Source: Whitmania pigra (taxonomy: Eukaryota; Annelida; Clitellata; Hirudinida; Haemopidae). Taken from it: a stretch of 64,000 bases of DNA. This document shows, piece after piece, positions 23,017-34,430 of this stretch. The DNA is taken from positions 547,501-611,500 of the forward strand of contig JAJTWR010000242.1 of NCBI GenBank assembly GCA_021613335.1, written 5' to 3'. Positions within the stretch are counted from its first letter, which is position 1. Each line of letters begins with the position of its first letter. The notes beneath the pieces were generated by a model. It did no database searches. It saw nothing but the letters and a program-made list of their open reading frames with translations, and had not been told where the DNA came from. Made by a program: the position numbers and the translations under genes.

Positions 23017-26000
23017 ATGACCTTTTTTTTTACTTCTAGCAAAAATTCAGGGTGGGGGCAAACCCTCACGTGAGGAGATGACCTTTTTTGGGGTCTGGTT
23101 TAAAGTCAAGGGAAGGGTCCTTTGCCCCCGCCTCCCAAAATTACGTCTCTGGTCATTTTATTTTTTCCATGAGGTTAACAAACCCTCGCGCATGAGGAGA
23201 TAACTTACATTTCGTATAGCCAAAAATGGGTTGAAGGGCGTTGGCTATCTTGCCCTCTTCTCGAAATAACGTCCCTGTCTTGAAGGTAATTAATTTTAAA
23301 GAAATAGCACCAGGATGTATCAAGAGCCAATTATTACTTACGTCCTGCTTTGTCACTCACACCTTTCATCTAATTACTGAGTTTATGTTGAAAATCATGG
23401 CGCACACAAATCGGTGAAGTATAGGCTGTCTTTCTCGAATGCGGAATTAATAGCAACTATCAGCCGGTTGACTTTTTTTATTTTATCATAGAGAATAACA
23501 GAAAATGAATTCTGAAGTGTGGCCAAAAACAAAAAAACCGAAGATAAAAATTATTGCAACCGAAAACAAACCGAATTTCGGTCCCAAACCGTAAAAGAAA
23601 ACGAAAATTTGAACATCATCTCGGTCGAAGTTGACTTTTGCCTCGGTTGAAGTGGGCTTTTGAATCGGTTTTGAATCCGCAAAATGTTTAATGTTAAATA
23701 TTGTTTTGTTGTTCAACGTAATTTCTACAGTTGTATTTTTATACATGGTGCTAATAATAGTGCAAAATACACTCGAGTTGAGTATTTCTTCTCTTCTTAG
23801 AACATCAAGAGAAGTTTTTCTGATTGAAGTACATTTTGCCTCCAAATTTATTTTATCTGTCTCTATTAAAAACATCATGAATTATTCTTTCCATCATCGT
23901 CATCATCATTCATTATTCATCGTAATCATATGATCGTCCGTCAAATGATAGAAATTAATGGATCAAGCTTCAACAAGGAAAGAATTGAATAAATTAATTT
24001 CTCCAATACTTTATAAAAAGTTCAAGACTGTTAATAGTTATAGTAGTGGCACTAAGGTTCAGGGTTACCAGTGAGATTTCTGAAAAAAGCCCAGATCGCC
24101 CGACCGAAAAAACAAGAAAAGCCCAGATCACATTAAACCAGCTATTATCATTTTTTAATTACGATTCATGTCATTACACTTATGGGTTCCCAATTAAAAA
24201 TCAATAAAAATAAATTATTAATGAAACAAATCAAACACAACTTTATTTTATTTCAAAAGTTCAACAGAGTCCGTGTCAGAAATTGCATCATCATAAATAT
24301 CAAAATTAAATAAAGGTTAGACCAATAATTATTATTTAATTCTAGCATAATTTCATTTTAATAGAAGAATTCATCAGAGTCAGTGTTGGAAACTGCATCA
24401 TCACAATTAGCAAAATTTAATGTGAGTCTTGGATGATATATTTTCCTATTGTTGTCATATCTCTGCCAACAATGTCCTAGCGTTACATCACCAACCAAAC
24501 TCTTGCCAGGAATGAACTTGGAACAACATCCATCTCCGGCAATTGCTTGTTTAGCTTCTAAGTGAGAGCTCAACGTCCCAACCAAGAGTTTGTTAGGTTA
24601 AGTTACTTTATCTTGAATTAAGATCTCGTTACAAGTTTTATAAAACTGGCCAAAATCCGAAGCTGTACCTCGGGCCTTCATGTTTTTACATGTTTCTGCG
24701 TCTGCTTGTGAGCCATCAGACCTCATTTATTGGTGTTATTCAACAAACTTTATATTTCACTCCAGAGCGATTGGTGGAATCTGCATGCATCCTTTAGATT
24801 GATGTCTGTCAAAAATCATCATTAAATGCTTAATACACATCATAGCTTTCTTACGAGGTGGATAAATACTGCTAGCAAATGGAGTAACTGCGTCACCGTC
24901 CGTTGTTCAAAAAATCAAAGTTCAAAAGTTCAATGTGGTGAGCGAGCGCAAAGTTGGCGGAAAAGAAGGAAGCCGGTAATGATGAAGATTCTTTATCGAA
25001 GGAATGAAGGAATGAAAAGTACATAACATTATTTTTACCCGTTAATATTTCCAGAAATGTTGCGTAATCGAGATGCTAGGGCTTATTTTCGAGAGATGGC
25101 TTACATTTTCATTATACAAATTAACAAAGAAATCTATTGGAAATTGTACCACGAACACCCCACACAGATGGAATGAATTGCGTTCGTTAAGGTAATGTAA
25201 CTTATTATCTTGCTAAGTTTAATTTTACAAATCTAACTATGCAAATAAGAGTTAATAAACATGGTTTTTAATAAAACGGGAACAAGTACTTGAGGTCCAA
25301 GTACAGGTACTCAAGATCAAAGCAAGAGTACAGGTACAAATACTTCAAATCGATACATCTCTCAAGTCGAGCACATCAATCAATGTCTTGAGACAAGTTG
25401 TCATGGGAACAAATAAAAAAGCATTTCCAACAACTTCCTGCAGAGTCCTTTATTCAAATCTTTTTCTACAGTCTCCAATAGTTTACGAGCAGAGGGAGCA
25501 CTTGTGATTTAAACGAGTTTGAGTGATCAAAACGATTAAAGTATATTTTTATAAAATAACTGATCTTACAATATTTCCGATAAATTTTACTTGGTAACCA
25601 GTCTGAATTACGTTATTAACAACATGGAATTGATTCATAATATTTAAACTCAGTCAGCTATGCAGCTTAATGTTTCTAAAGTCAATAAGTGGTTGTGATA
25701 GAGACTAGTTATTACGTTAAGTGTTTTTCTAAAACGTATTTACGAATAATTTAGAAACTTAATCATAGTTTGTCTTCAGCATTTCAATAAAATGAGTCTT
25801 GTTTTTTACGTTACGAAGTTGCCAAGGTTGACAGTCTTTTCTGAATTTCTGGCCATCTTTGAATACTGTAAATGAGCGGGTTTAAATGATTTTATGAGAT
25901 CGATAGTTTGTGATGCAGTATTAAGTCTATTGACTTAAAATGCAGGAAGAAGTGTATCTTAAATATGAGTTACTTTTAATTACATTAAAATTTTAATAAT

Positions 26001-26786
26001 ACAAAGAATATTCATCGATTTATTAAAAAAAGTAATACCGCGTTTCGTCGAAAATAAGACAATCTCAATATTAATTTTTGCTCCAAAAGATGCGCTAGGG
26101 CTTATTTTCGGAGAGTGTCTTATATTTGTTTAATCAGCAACCAACCAGCACATTTTTTCATGTTATACAATTTATTATGCTACAGGAGGCGAGGAGCATG
26201 GTTGAATAGTTATTAACTGATTAATTAATTATTAAAAGTAATATTTTACAAGAATGTTAGAAAAGACTTCAACTGGAGATTTATAAAAAAAATTAGTCAA
26301 GTGCAGTTATATCAACTTATTCACTGTAAATTTCCAAACTCTGACTGTCTGAATTGTTTGCGAATCCATTTCCCGCGTGTTTATCCGCGAGGAAACTCTA
26401 CTTAAAGGAGTATTTTTTTGTCCCTTGCTACATTCCGCGATTCCTTTCTTGCATTCGACGAAATGGCTTTTTCTATTTGAACTCATCTTGTCAAAATAAT
26501 TAATGGTAAATCTATCACACATACGACACACTGGGTTAAGAAGATTCATAAAAAACAATCCGATGCAACTGTATTCTAGTCCCAGTTTTCTGTTTGCGGT
26601 GTCTGCTTATTTTTATTAGCCCCTTATTTTACATGAACATACTTACAGAATTCATAATTTTCATTGTCAGTACTTTATTATGTTAATATTTCACTAAAAT
26701 TTTACTGATATTATATTATTAATTTCAATATGCTATTGAGTGTTGCAACAGACCTATGGTATGACTGTAAATACGATGGTATATGG
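23017..26786. other. Repeat-rich intergenic stretch
   Basis: 23040-23290 holds copies of a dispersed repeat with GGGGGCAAACCCTCACG and GAGGAGATGACCTTTTTT; the foldback element at 22473 is inserted in one of them. 24258-24730 is a possible decayed coding fragment (separate entry). 25055-25110 and 26035-26125 share AGGGCTTATTTTCG. 25270-25390 is rich in AAGTACTTG-like words. No intact gene seen. Confidence 0.45.
24255..24730 (-). pseudogene. Possible decayed coding fragment with internal duplication
   Basis: Minus-strand translation 24730-24358 reads plausibly as protein (DAETCKNMKARGTASDFGQF, then after a stop LLVGTLSSHLEAKQA) and ends CDDAVSNTDSDEFFY before a stop. A second, diverged version of the last block, YDDAISDTDSVELLK and a stop, lies at 24258-24312. 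I do not recognise the family. One in-frame stop and the repeat-rich surroundings point to a pseudogene or transposon remnant. Confidence 0.3.
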
Positions 26787-27301
26787 CAGGGGTACTCAAA
26801 CTGCGGACCGCGGTCCACAATCCGGACCGCCGATAGCTTTTAAGTGGACCTCCAATAATTTCCAAAAAAATAAATTTAAAAATTTAAAAAGTTAAAAAAT
26901 TCTGAATTCTGGTCTAAGTTTGTAATTGAGGGTCAATACCCTTGCTCCAAGAAATTGGCTTTATCAGTTCTGACAATATTTGGATCAACTTACACCTGTG
27001 AATCATCATTTTCAACTATGAACATTATCAAGTCTAAAAATCGAAGTCAATTAACTGATGTACATCTTGGAAATTGTTTGAGAATTGCAATTACTAGCTA
27101 TTCTCCAAATATCAAAGAAGTCATGAAGGACAAGCAGTTCCATGCATCACACTAAATAAAAAGTCTGACAGCATTTTAATATTAATTCATTACTTTTTAC
27201 TTTACCCCCCCCGGGTCCGCATGACTTTGACCCTTGTGGACCGCCACCTATCTGAAAATTACGTAATGTGGACCCCGGCCAAAAAAGTTTGAGTACCCCT
27301 G
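26787..27301 (+). mobile_element. hAT-family DNA transposon, internally deleted, with exact 8-bp target duplication
   Basis: Terminal inverted repeats CAGGGGTACTCAAACT and AGTTTGAGTACCCCTG are perfect. The flanks GTATATGG at 26779-26786 and 27302-27309 are an exact 8-bp duplication, the hAT hallmark. Inside, 26955-27155 encodes only the C-terminal hAT dimerisation region: LTIFGSTYTCESSFSTMNII, KSKNRSQLTD and LGNCLRIAITSYSP, then a stop. The zinc finger and catalytic core are missing, so the element is non-autonomous. The uniform TIRs suggest fairly recent activity. Confidence 0.95.
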
Positions 27302-27574
27302 GTATATGGCCTTTCAGCGTGTTCGTCACGCATGCTGTTACTGAGTGGTCCAAAAACTTGGACACGTTAATTTACACAGGTGTGATTTGAAAGATGATTG
27401 ACGGTTCGATCAAAGTTCAGCAAAATAAAAAAAAATAGCAAGAAATTAAATTGAATACCGATAATGCCTAATTATTGATGCAAATTATTTTAATTATTCA
27501 ATTTTGTTAACTATATGCTTAACCGTTCTTCAGTACTTGGGTCTCAGTTCTAGGCGTCATTTTATCAAATAATA

Positions 27575-28200
27575 ATGATGATAATAATAATATTACTATT
27601 ATTATATTATAACAATTTTAATATTAAATTATAATATTAAAATAATTAATAATTATAATTAATATTATAATAATAATATAATAATTATTATTAATTAATA
27701 TTATAATAATAATATAATAATTATTATTAATTAATTATTATTAATAATTATTATTAATATTATTGACGATAGGGTTAAAAAGACTAATAGGATACTAGTA
27801 TAAAATTATATGCGTAACAACATCCTGAATGAAGGTATTTTTAACTGATCTGATTCGTGTACCTGAAGATATTAGATTTAACGTTAATAGCTGCTGGGAT
27901 AAGCTGCAAATACTGGTTGTCTAAAATTAGAAATAATATTATTTAATAATATAATAATAATAATAATAATAATCACATTATAATAATATATATTTTAATT
28001 ATAATAATATAATAATATACTATTATTATAATATTATAATAATATTATATTAATAATAATAATATAATAATTATTATTAATATTATAATATTATAATAAT
28101 ATTATATTAATAATAATATATTATTATAATAATATTATATTAATAATAATAATATAATAATATACTAAAAATAACAATAATATGATATTGTAATAATAAT
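27575..28200. repeat. AT-only simple-sequence region (TAA/TTA)n
   Basis: 27575-27770 and 27935-28200 are almost entirely (TAA)n, (TTA)n and ATAT mixtures able to fold on themselves. The island between them (27775-27930) shows nothing recognisable. Confidence 0.85.
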
Positions 28201-28700
28201 AAAGAAATCATCGTTAAATTTACCAGATTAAAAAATCAACAGAATTTAACAAAAGCATTGTTTCTGAGAAAGGTACTTATCTCGTAATAAGAGTCACCAG
28301 TGATTCAATGGAGTTTGAAATTATTCGAATGAGAGGAAAGATAAATTGCTAAATATGAGATGAGGTTTTGAGGCTTCTAGAAATGCGATGACTGCTTGTC
28401 ACGCTTCAGTAATTATGGTACCTAAATTAGGGCGTTGTTTACGTAATTGACTATGGTACGATTACCAATCGTTTCTCAGACATTGTGACTGTTGTTCCAT
28501 TTCACCGGAAATGAATGCAACTGCTTACTGGGCACTGCTTGTTTAGCTACATTTATAACAAGGGTGCAGTTTCCAACAACAAATTATACTATTTTATTGC
28601 AACGATAAATAACAATTAATAATGCCAACTGTAACAACAGAAGGCTCTTCTGATTTGTAGTAATTCATAGAAGATAAAAATTTCAAGCATTGGTTACATG

Positions 28701-29436
28701 CAGTGATGGGCACCAATCAAATCAAATCTCAATGGTCAAATCTCAAATCATTTGTAAAATGATTTAAATCTCAACTACCAAATCTCAAATAGAATCAAAA
28801 AATTCCAAATAGAATCAAATCCCAAACGCCCAAATACCAAATCAAATCAAATCTTCCGAAAATTTCTTGCTGCCCTATCTTCGCAAATTTTTTCGAGCAA
28901 AACACAATGAATTTAACAGCCAACATTTTTACAGTTTTATTATTATTTTTTTATTTATTTATTGAAACCAAAAAGAGGTGTCTGATAACCAGTACATATA
29001 GATAATCAGTACATATTACCGTTTAAAAAAATCATTCATACACCAATAGCTATCCGTCATTTGGTTATCTATAAAAAATTTCGCTAAAATCCCATATTTC
29101 CTGCTATCTAACTCGGACATATTTAAAACGAGGTAAAGCTACAAGTAGAACAAAAGCATGTAACCTACAACAATGTTTATGTGACGGGGAGGACGCCAAA
29201 GATATAGAATTCTTAAATTTTTAATCATTTTTACAAAATTAAAAATATATAACCATCTTTATTTCAATGATTTGCTTTTTCAAATCAAATCAAATCAAAA
29301 AAAGGCAAATCTAATCGAATCAAAATCACTGAGGCAAAAATCGCATTCAACAATGTTCAAATCAAATCGCAACCTTGCCTAAATCACGATTCAAATCATT
29401 TCAAATCGCAATCGCGATTTATTTTGCCCATCACTG
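28701..29436. mobile_element. hAT-type MITE with exact 8-bp target duplication
   Basis: The ends CAGTGATGGGCA and TGCCCATCACTG are inverted repeats. The flanks GTTACATG at 28693-28700 and 29437-29444 are an exact 8-bp duplication. Subterminal regions are packed with AAATCAAATC words in both orientations, typical of transposase-binding arrays in hAT MITEs. No coding sequence. Its right end lies 42 bp upstream of the TATA box of the antistasin-like gene. Confidence 0.93.
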
Positions 29437-29478
29437 GTTACATGCGATTACATTCTGCTTGCAGCCAGTGATAGGTTT

Positions 29479-29484
29479 TATAAA
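29479..29484 (+). promoter_or_regulatory. TATA box of the antistasin-like gene
   Basis: TATAAA in the context GTTTTATAAAGAG, 47 bp before the start codon, which leaves room for a short 5'UTR. Immediately upstream is the MITE end at 29436. Confidence 0.5.
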
Positions 29485-29530
29485 GAGTCTCGAAGTGGCA
29501 GAGTATTCAGTCATTTGGACACTTTACACA

Positions 29531-31727
29531 ATGAGGGCCATATTTCTGCTAGTGGTTGCGTTCGTGTATTTTGCTTTTGCCGGAGCCCAACGTAAGAACC
29601 TAATCTAGATATTTTACTTAGGTCATGGTGGTATATCTTTTTAGTATATGTTTTAATTTTAGATTTGTTTAATTTCTTATTGGTGAAGTTCCATCACATT
29701 TATTAGTGAAAACATTATAAAAATTTAAATGGTAATTGAGAATTAAAAAAAAATTTACAAAAGTTCAATTATGTATAACTAATGGGCGCCTCTGCGACGC
29801 ACAGTTTTAACTATTATAATTACTATTAATTAGTAGGGAGAGTTGTTGATATTATAACATTAATTCCTAATTTATTATCATAACAATCATCTTAATTTTT
29901 GTAATAATGTAACTTAAAAATATTGACAATTTTATTGACATTTTGAAAAATATGCTTTCAATATTTTTTATTAAAATACATTTACTAATCAAATTACACA
30001 AACCTGTGAAACAAAATATTTCATTATAAATATTATAAAATCAAGTATTTAATAGTATTGGTGGTTATTTAAATTAACTGTCAATTTAAATATTTAGTTA
30101 GAAATTCGACCGATAGCCAATATCTTTTATTGGTGAATAACAGCCATTGTAACATGATTAATATATGTAACAAGGTTGAATAGATTTGTATGTATTAGTT
30201 TAACAGCGCAATCTCACTTATGTAGATTATAAATCGTAATAAATTTAATCACATGATGAAATAAAGTATCTGAAATAACGTATGTCTATATATCATTACA
30301 GCATATCGATACCCGTATATCATATATTTATATTATGTTAATAATTATATGTTTAAAATTTTATTAATTTAAATTTATAATTAATCAATTAAAATTAATT
30401 GTTTTTTTGAAAAAATAAATCTTAATTTTGTTACGTAGTATGTCCTCTCGTAAAATGCCGTCCCTGCAAGAGCGGATACAGGTTGGACTACTCTGGGTGC
30501 CAGACGTGCAATTGTGTGGATCCTTGTGAGGTAAGTAAAACTCAATTTAGTTGTAATATGTTGCATCTTAAATGATGCAAAAAAACACGATAAATACAGA
30601 TGAACAGTTTTAAAATATATTATTTCATTCTGATTCCAGATGAAAGGTTTTTAAATTCTATTTATTGATCGTCGTTGCTATGCCAATTTAAAATTCTAAA
30701 AACTTGCAAGACTGATAATAATAATAATAATAAATTTAAAAAAATGGTAATAACAATAATAAAATAATAAAACGATAATAAACATAATAATTATATTAAT
30801 ATTTTATCATAATCTGATTTTATACATTATGCAAACGTTTTATACAGTATAAGAAATGCGAAGAGGGCCAAATATGTACAAGTAGGCAGATTCAGTGCAT
30901 CAGAGCACCTTGCTATCCATTGGGCGGATGCAAGACAGGTTATTTAAATTTATTTTGATTCTTTGCCAATGTTTGAATAACTCTTGGATAAAAAAAAAAA
31001 AGATAATTGTAGGAAGATTTTATAAAATCAAAATAATTTAAAGATAAATAAATTAATATTAAAATTTGTTCTTTGTAAAAATAGTCATCAAAATTTATTT
31101 CTTAATTTCAGTCTGCCCTCAAATCCGTTGCGTTGCTCCTTGCAAAAGTGGCTACAGGAAGGACTTCAACAAATGCCAAACATGCGAGTGCGTGGATCCT
31201 TGTGAGGTAATCATAAGTTGCTTTATTAACAATTTATCTCCTTACAGTTTTTATATTAACTATTTATTACATTTTAAATTTAACTTCTCTGTAACTTTTT
31301 GTTCGATTTCTACTATTTAATCACAGTTAATAATAATAATTTCAAAAATAGCTCAGGCTATGACTAATTTAATCAATATTTATTTAAAATTCAATTGTCG
31401 TAATTAAAAAATAAAAAAATTATTAACAGAATTATTTACAGGAAAATTAAATTTTGAAAAAAATGAAAATATAACATGAATCACAAAGTGTCCAAAACTA
31501 ATTTTCAATCAATTATTTATAAAATTGCGACCATAATATTCAAACAGTATCATAGATGTGAAAAGGGCGAAGTGTGCAAAAGACAACAGGTTTTTATTTA
31601 TTTATTTATTTATTTGATTATAGTCCGTTGCATGACTGAGATGAATTGGACTTGACAACAGGTTTTCTGCATTGCTGCTCCTTGTTACGACATCTACGAA
31701 TGCGTTAAAGGTGAAATTCCCAATTGA
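29531..31727 (+). CDS. Secreted cysteine-rich protein with two antistasin-like modules
   Basis: Six exons: 29531-29591, 30439-30530, 30848-30938, 31112-31206, 31548-31589, 31662-31727. They encode 148 residues. Exon 1 is a signal peptide (MRAIFLLVVAFVYFAFAGAQ). Exons 2 and 4 each encode an antistasin-type block: CRPCKSGYRLDYSGCQTCNC and, in exon 4, VAPCKSGYRKDFNKCQTCEC, both followed by VDPCE. Exon 3 encodes CEEGQICTSRQIQCIRAPCY; exons 5 and 6 encode the matching CEKGEVCKRQQVFCIAAPCY. The gene is thus a duplicated A-B, A-B module. Antistasin-type domains often inhibit serine proteases, but no reactive-site residue can be assigned. The last exon could splice at 31711 (gtgaaa) rather than read to the TGA. 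The intron between exons 5 and 6 is unusual (see findings). Confidence 0.8.
31582..31666 (-). mobile_element. Truncated retroelement tail forming a 72-bp intron
   Basis: GACAACAGGTTTT occurs at 31582-31594 and 31654-31666. Between them, read on the minus strand, is a 35-bp body ending in ATAATC and then repeated AAAT units, like the 3' end of a SINE or LINE. Splicing at CAACAG/GTTTT on both copies would remove exactly the insertion and restore the reading frame. Confidence 0.7.
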
Positions 31728-32044
31728 AAGATTCAAAGTTGTCTTCGTTGAACACATTCATATCCAATGAGTCTGATTTTCTATGACATCAGATTATCTA
31801 TCTAAATTTTTGTTTCTATTTTTGGTCTCAAAATTTGTTCAGAAATAGTTGAAGTGTTCAAGAGAATAAATCTAACAATTCTAAATCCATGCTAATAATA
31901 GTATTACTATTATTGGCGTACAAGTTAGCTAAGAGAGTGGCGTGCCTGCGGACGACGGTAAAAGCAACAGTAGTTACGTGTCGTATTCGAAACCCAACTT
32001 AAACTGCAATAAAGCGCCCCTTGGATGCGATGCTATACAAATGG

Positions 32045-33085
32045 GGTGACCCGTCATAACAGCCCGGCGACAGAATAGCCCCGACAAAACAGCCCCGTCA
32101 AAATAGCCCGGCGTCAAAATAGCTCAAGACAAAACAGCCCCGACAAAACCGCCCCGACAAAACAGCCCCGTCGAAACATCCCGGCGTCAAAATAGCCCAA
32201 GACAAAATAGCCCCGTTAAAATGACCCCGTCAAAATAGCCCCGACAAAATAGCCCGGCGACAAAATAGCCCAGGACAAAACAACCCGGCGACAAAATAGC
32301 CCCGTCAAAATAGCCCCATGATAACTCCATGTCAAAGTATTTTTAAAAAATGTTGTGAAACTGAATCAAAATTTAATTCGAAATTAGTGGATTGAATGCT
32401 TTGAGCGTTTTGAGTATTGTTTGTTGTTATTATTGTTCTCTAGAAGTTTAATTTGCATAGTCTTGCTTATTCAAATTTGTATCTGGCTTACAAATTTGTT
32501 TTGACAAGTTGCTTGTGAGAGGTCGTTTTCAAAATTGAAATACGTTTTGAACAGATTAATAAATTTTCTGAACCAGTCAATTCTACGATCATTCATGCTG
32601 ATGTCTTGTGAGAAAGACTCTTTTCCAAGAATCAATAACAATGAAATCATTGATGTTTTAGCATCGACTAGTGAAACGATGAAAAAGCTGTTATAATAGT
32701 TAATAGTGAATAGAAATTTTAGACTCTAGTGTTCTTATGTTTAAGTTGATCAAACTAGGAGTTAAATAAAATTTCCCGGGCCGGTTTTTTAATCCAGTCC
32801 GACCCTGGTGACAGGGCTGTTTTGACGGGGCTATTTTGTCGCCGGGTTGTTTTGTCCTGGGCTATTTTGTCGCCGGGCTATTTTGTCGGGGCTATTTTGA
32901 CGGGGCCATTTTGACGGGATTTTTCCGCCCTGGGCTATTTTGACGCCGGGCTGTTTCGACGGGGCTGTTTTGTCGGGGCTGTTTTGTCGGGGCTGTTTTG
33001 TCTTGAGCTATTTTGACGCCGGGCTATTTTGACGGGGCTCTTTTGTCGGGGCTATTCTGTCGCCGGGCTGTTATGACGGGGTGCC
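32045..33085. mobile_element. Foldback element, copy 2, carrying a hAT transposase remnant
   Basis: Inverted ends GGTGACCCGTCATAACAGCC and, at the right, GGCTGTTATGACGGGGTGCC reversed. The arms (32045-32325 and 32800-33085) are tandem 13-14 bp units like GACAAAACAGCCCC in opposite orientations. The target duplication ATACAAATGG (32035-32044 and 33086-33095) is exact. The centre keeps a short open stretch, described separately. Inserted in a SINE. Confidence 0.92.
32505..32696 (+). pseudogene. hAT dimerisation-domain remnant inside the foldback element
   Basis: Open reading to a TAA: QVACERSFSKLKYVLN, then RSFMLMSCEKDSFPRI and IIDVLASTSETMKKLL. The CERSFSKLK block and the following leucine-rich stretch match the C-terminal dimerisation region of hAT-type transposases and ZMYM1-like host derivatives. 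It is cut off upstream by a TGA and has no catalytic part. Confidence 0.75.
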
Positions 33086-33150
33086 ATACAAATGGTTGAG
33101 CACCCCTGACGCTTACGCCTATGGCGCTATACAAATAAACTTATTATTAG

Positions 33151-34430
33151 TAGTAGTAGTATTTGGTTTTATTTAGAATATCCTTTGTACAAATTTGCTC
33201 CTTTGTAACTGTGGATAAAAAGTCGACGAGACGCCTAAAATGCGGGGTATGAACAGACACAATAAAAAATAATGTTGCAGCAACATACATAATCAAGTAA
33301 TTCTGAATGCATTTTAATATGCTGGGTGTGTTGTGCAGTAAAGGTCAGATAACAATTTATAAGAAAGTAGTAGTGCCCTGTCTCATTCCGCCTTGCCCTG
33401 TGATTGAAAGATGTTACAATACGAGTAAATATAAATACGATCATTACGATGTTAACTAGAATCATTTTAAAGGATATTTGGAAACTTCTGTCTGAAAGCA
33501 CCTGATGGAAATCTCCTACAAGATCAGAATATCTTACCAAAGAATAGCTTGACGATTATTTAATAACTTATAATTAACTTTTGATTCATGAGTTTAAATG
33601 TTAAGTGCGTACTGCTTTTTTTTATTTGTAAATCCAAATTCCATTTGTTTACATTGCTTATCTAAGAACACAAATATCATCAAAAGGCTGTTTGCATTGC
33701 TTAGTTAATTCGAACAATATGGCAAGTGGTGTTGAGATAAATGCCCCTATTGTCCTTAGAAATCAATGTAAAAAGATAGAAAAGATGAAACTTTAAACCA
33801 TTTTTATTAGATAGGTATGTACATCAATAATTGTGCAAATAGTGCAGGCCCGTATTTAGGGGGGGGGGTTACGGGATCAAACCCCCCGAAATATTAAAAA
33901 AAAGTTTTATTAATTTATATAACATCCTAAAATCATAAAACCTTAAAATCATCTCTAGTTATTATTACTATCATTTGATTTTGATTTTGAACATCAACAT
34001 GCCCCCCCCCCCCCCCCCGAAATCATTTTCTGATTACTATTTAATAGTGCAATTATTTATAACAATTTACCAAATTTAGTTTATACATATTTATTACAAA
34101 TATTTTAGGAGATAGATTTAATTGAAATTGGCTTCAGTTGGAAAAACCCAAACTATATAATAAACTTATATAAACGTTCTTTAAACAATTTTATAGAAAC
34201 AAAAATGTCTTCAAAATATTCAAAAGTCATTTGAAATTTTGATGAGGCACAAAAGAGAATAAATTAGATCATTCGATTTCTTCGTCAAATGGAAGGCTGT
34301 CATCTCGTCGTATGAGATTACAAATTAGCCATTAGGGGCATCAGTCCATGAATAATTTACATACTCAGATTCTACAAATACCACTTCAACCGAGGATTTT
34401 ACAGTTAACCTTCAAGTGACGTTTAGTGCA
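33151..34430. other. Intergenic with transposon-end-like sequence
   Basis: 33845-33890 (GGCCCGTATTTAGGGGGGGG and CCCCCCGAAAT) and 34003-34022 (a C18 run followed by GAAAT) look like degenerate ends or internal parts of a DNA element. On the minus strand an open stretch from 33540 contains a hydrophobic MILVNIVMIVFIFTRIVTS, but nothing else supports a gene. The region 34300-34430 should hold the GM2A-like promoter. Confidence 0.35.

Larger units (their letters stand above)
31918..33150 (+). mobile_element. tRNA-derived SINE, split by a foldback element
   Basis: Left part 31918-32044, right part 33086-33150. The A-box-like TTAGCTAAGAGAGTGG is at 31925-31940, the B-box-like GTATTCGAAACCC at 31983-31995. 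The 3' end GCGCTATACAAATAAACTT is followed by TTA repeats. Removing the insertion and one copy of its target duplication gives a continuous element matching the reverse of 38095-38270 throughout. Confidence 0.8.

Noticed and set aside
23486..23933. Open frames of 130 and 80 codons on opposite strands
   Set aside because: Low-complexity F/I-rich translation with no recognisable domain and no splice context, in a repeat-rich area.
26307..26558. 83-codon minus-strand frame containing CRMC
   Set aside because: A single Cys-x-x-Cys, with no matching His/Cys pair in the right spacing and no splice or start context.
31921..33130. CRISPR-like array from regularly spaced short repeats
   Set aside because: Units are contiguous 13-14 bp tandem repeats in inverted arms with a target duplication, in a eukaryotic genome; no spacers.
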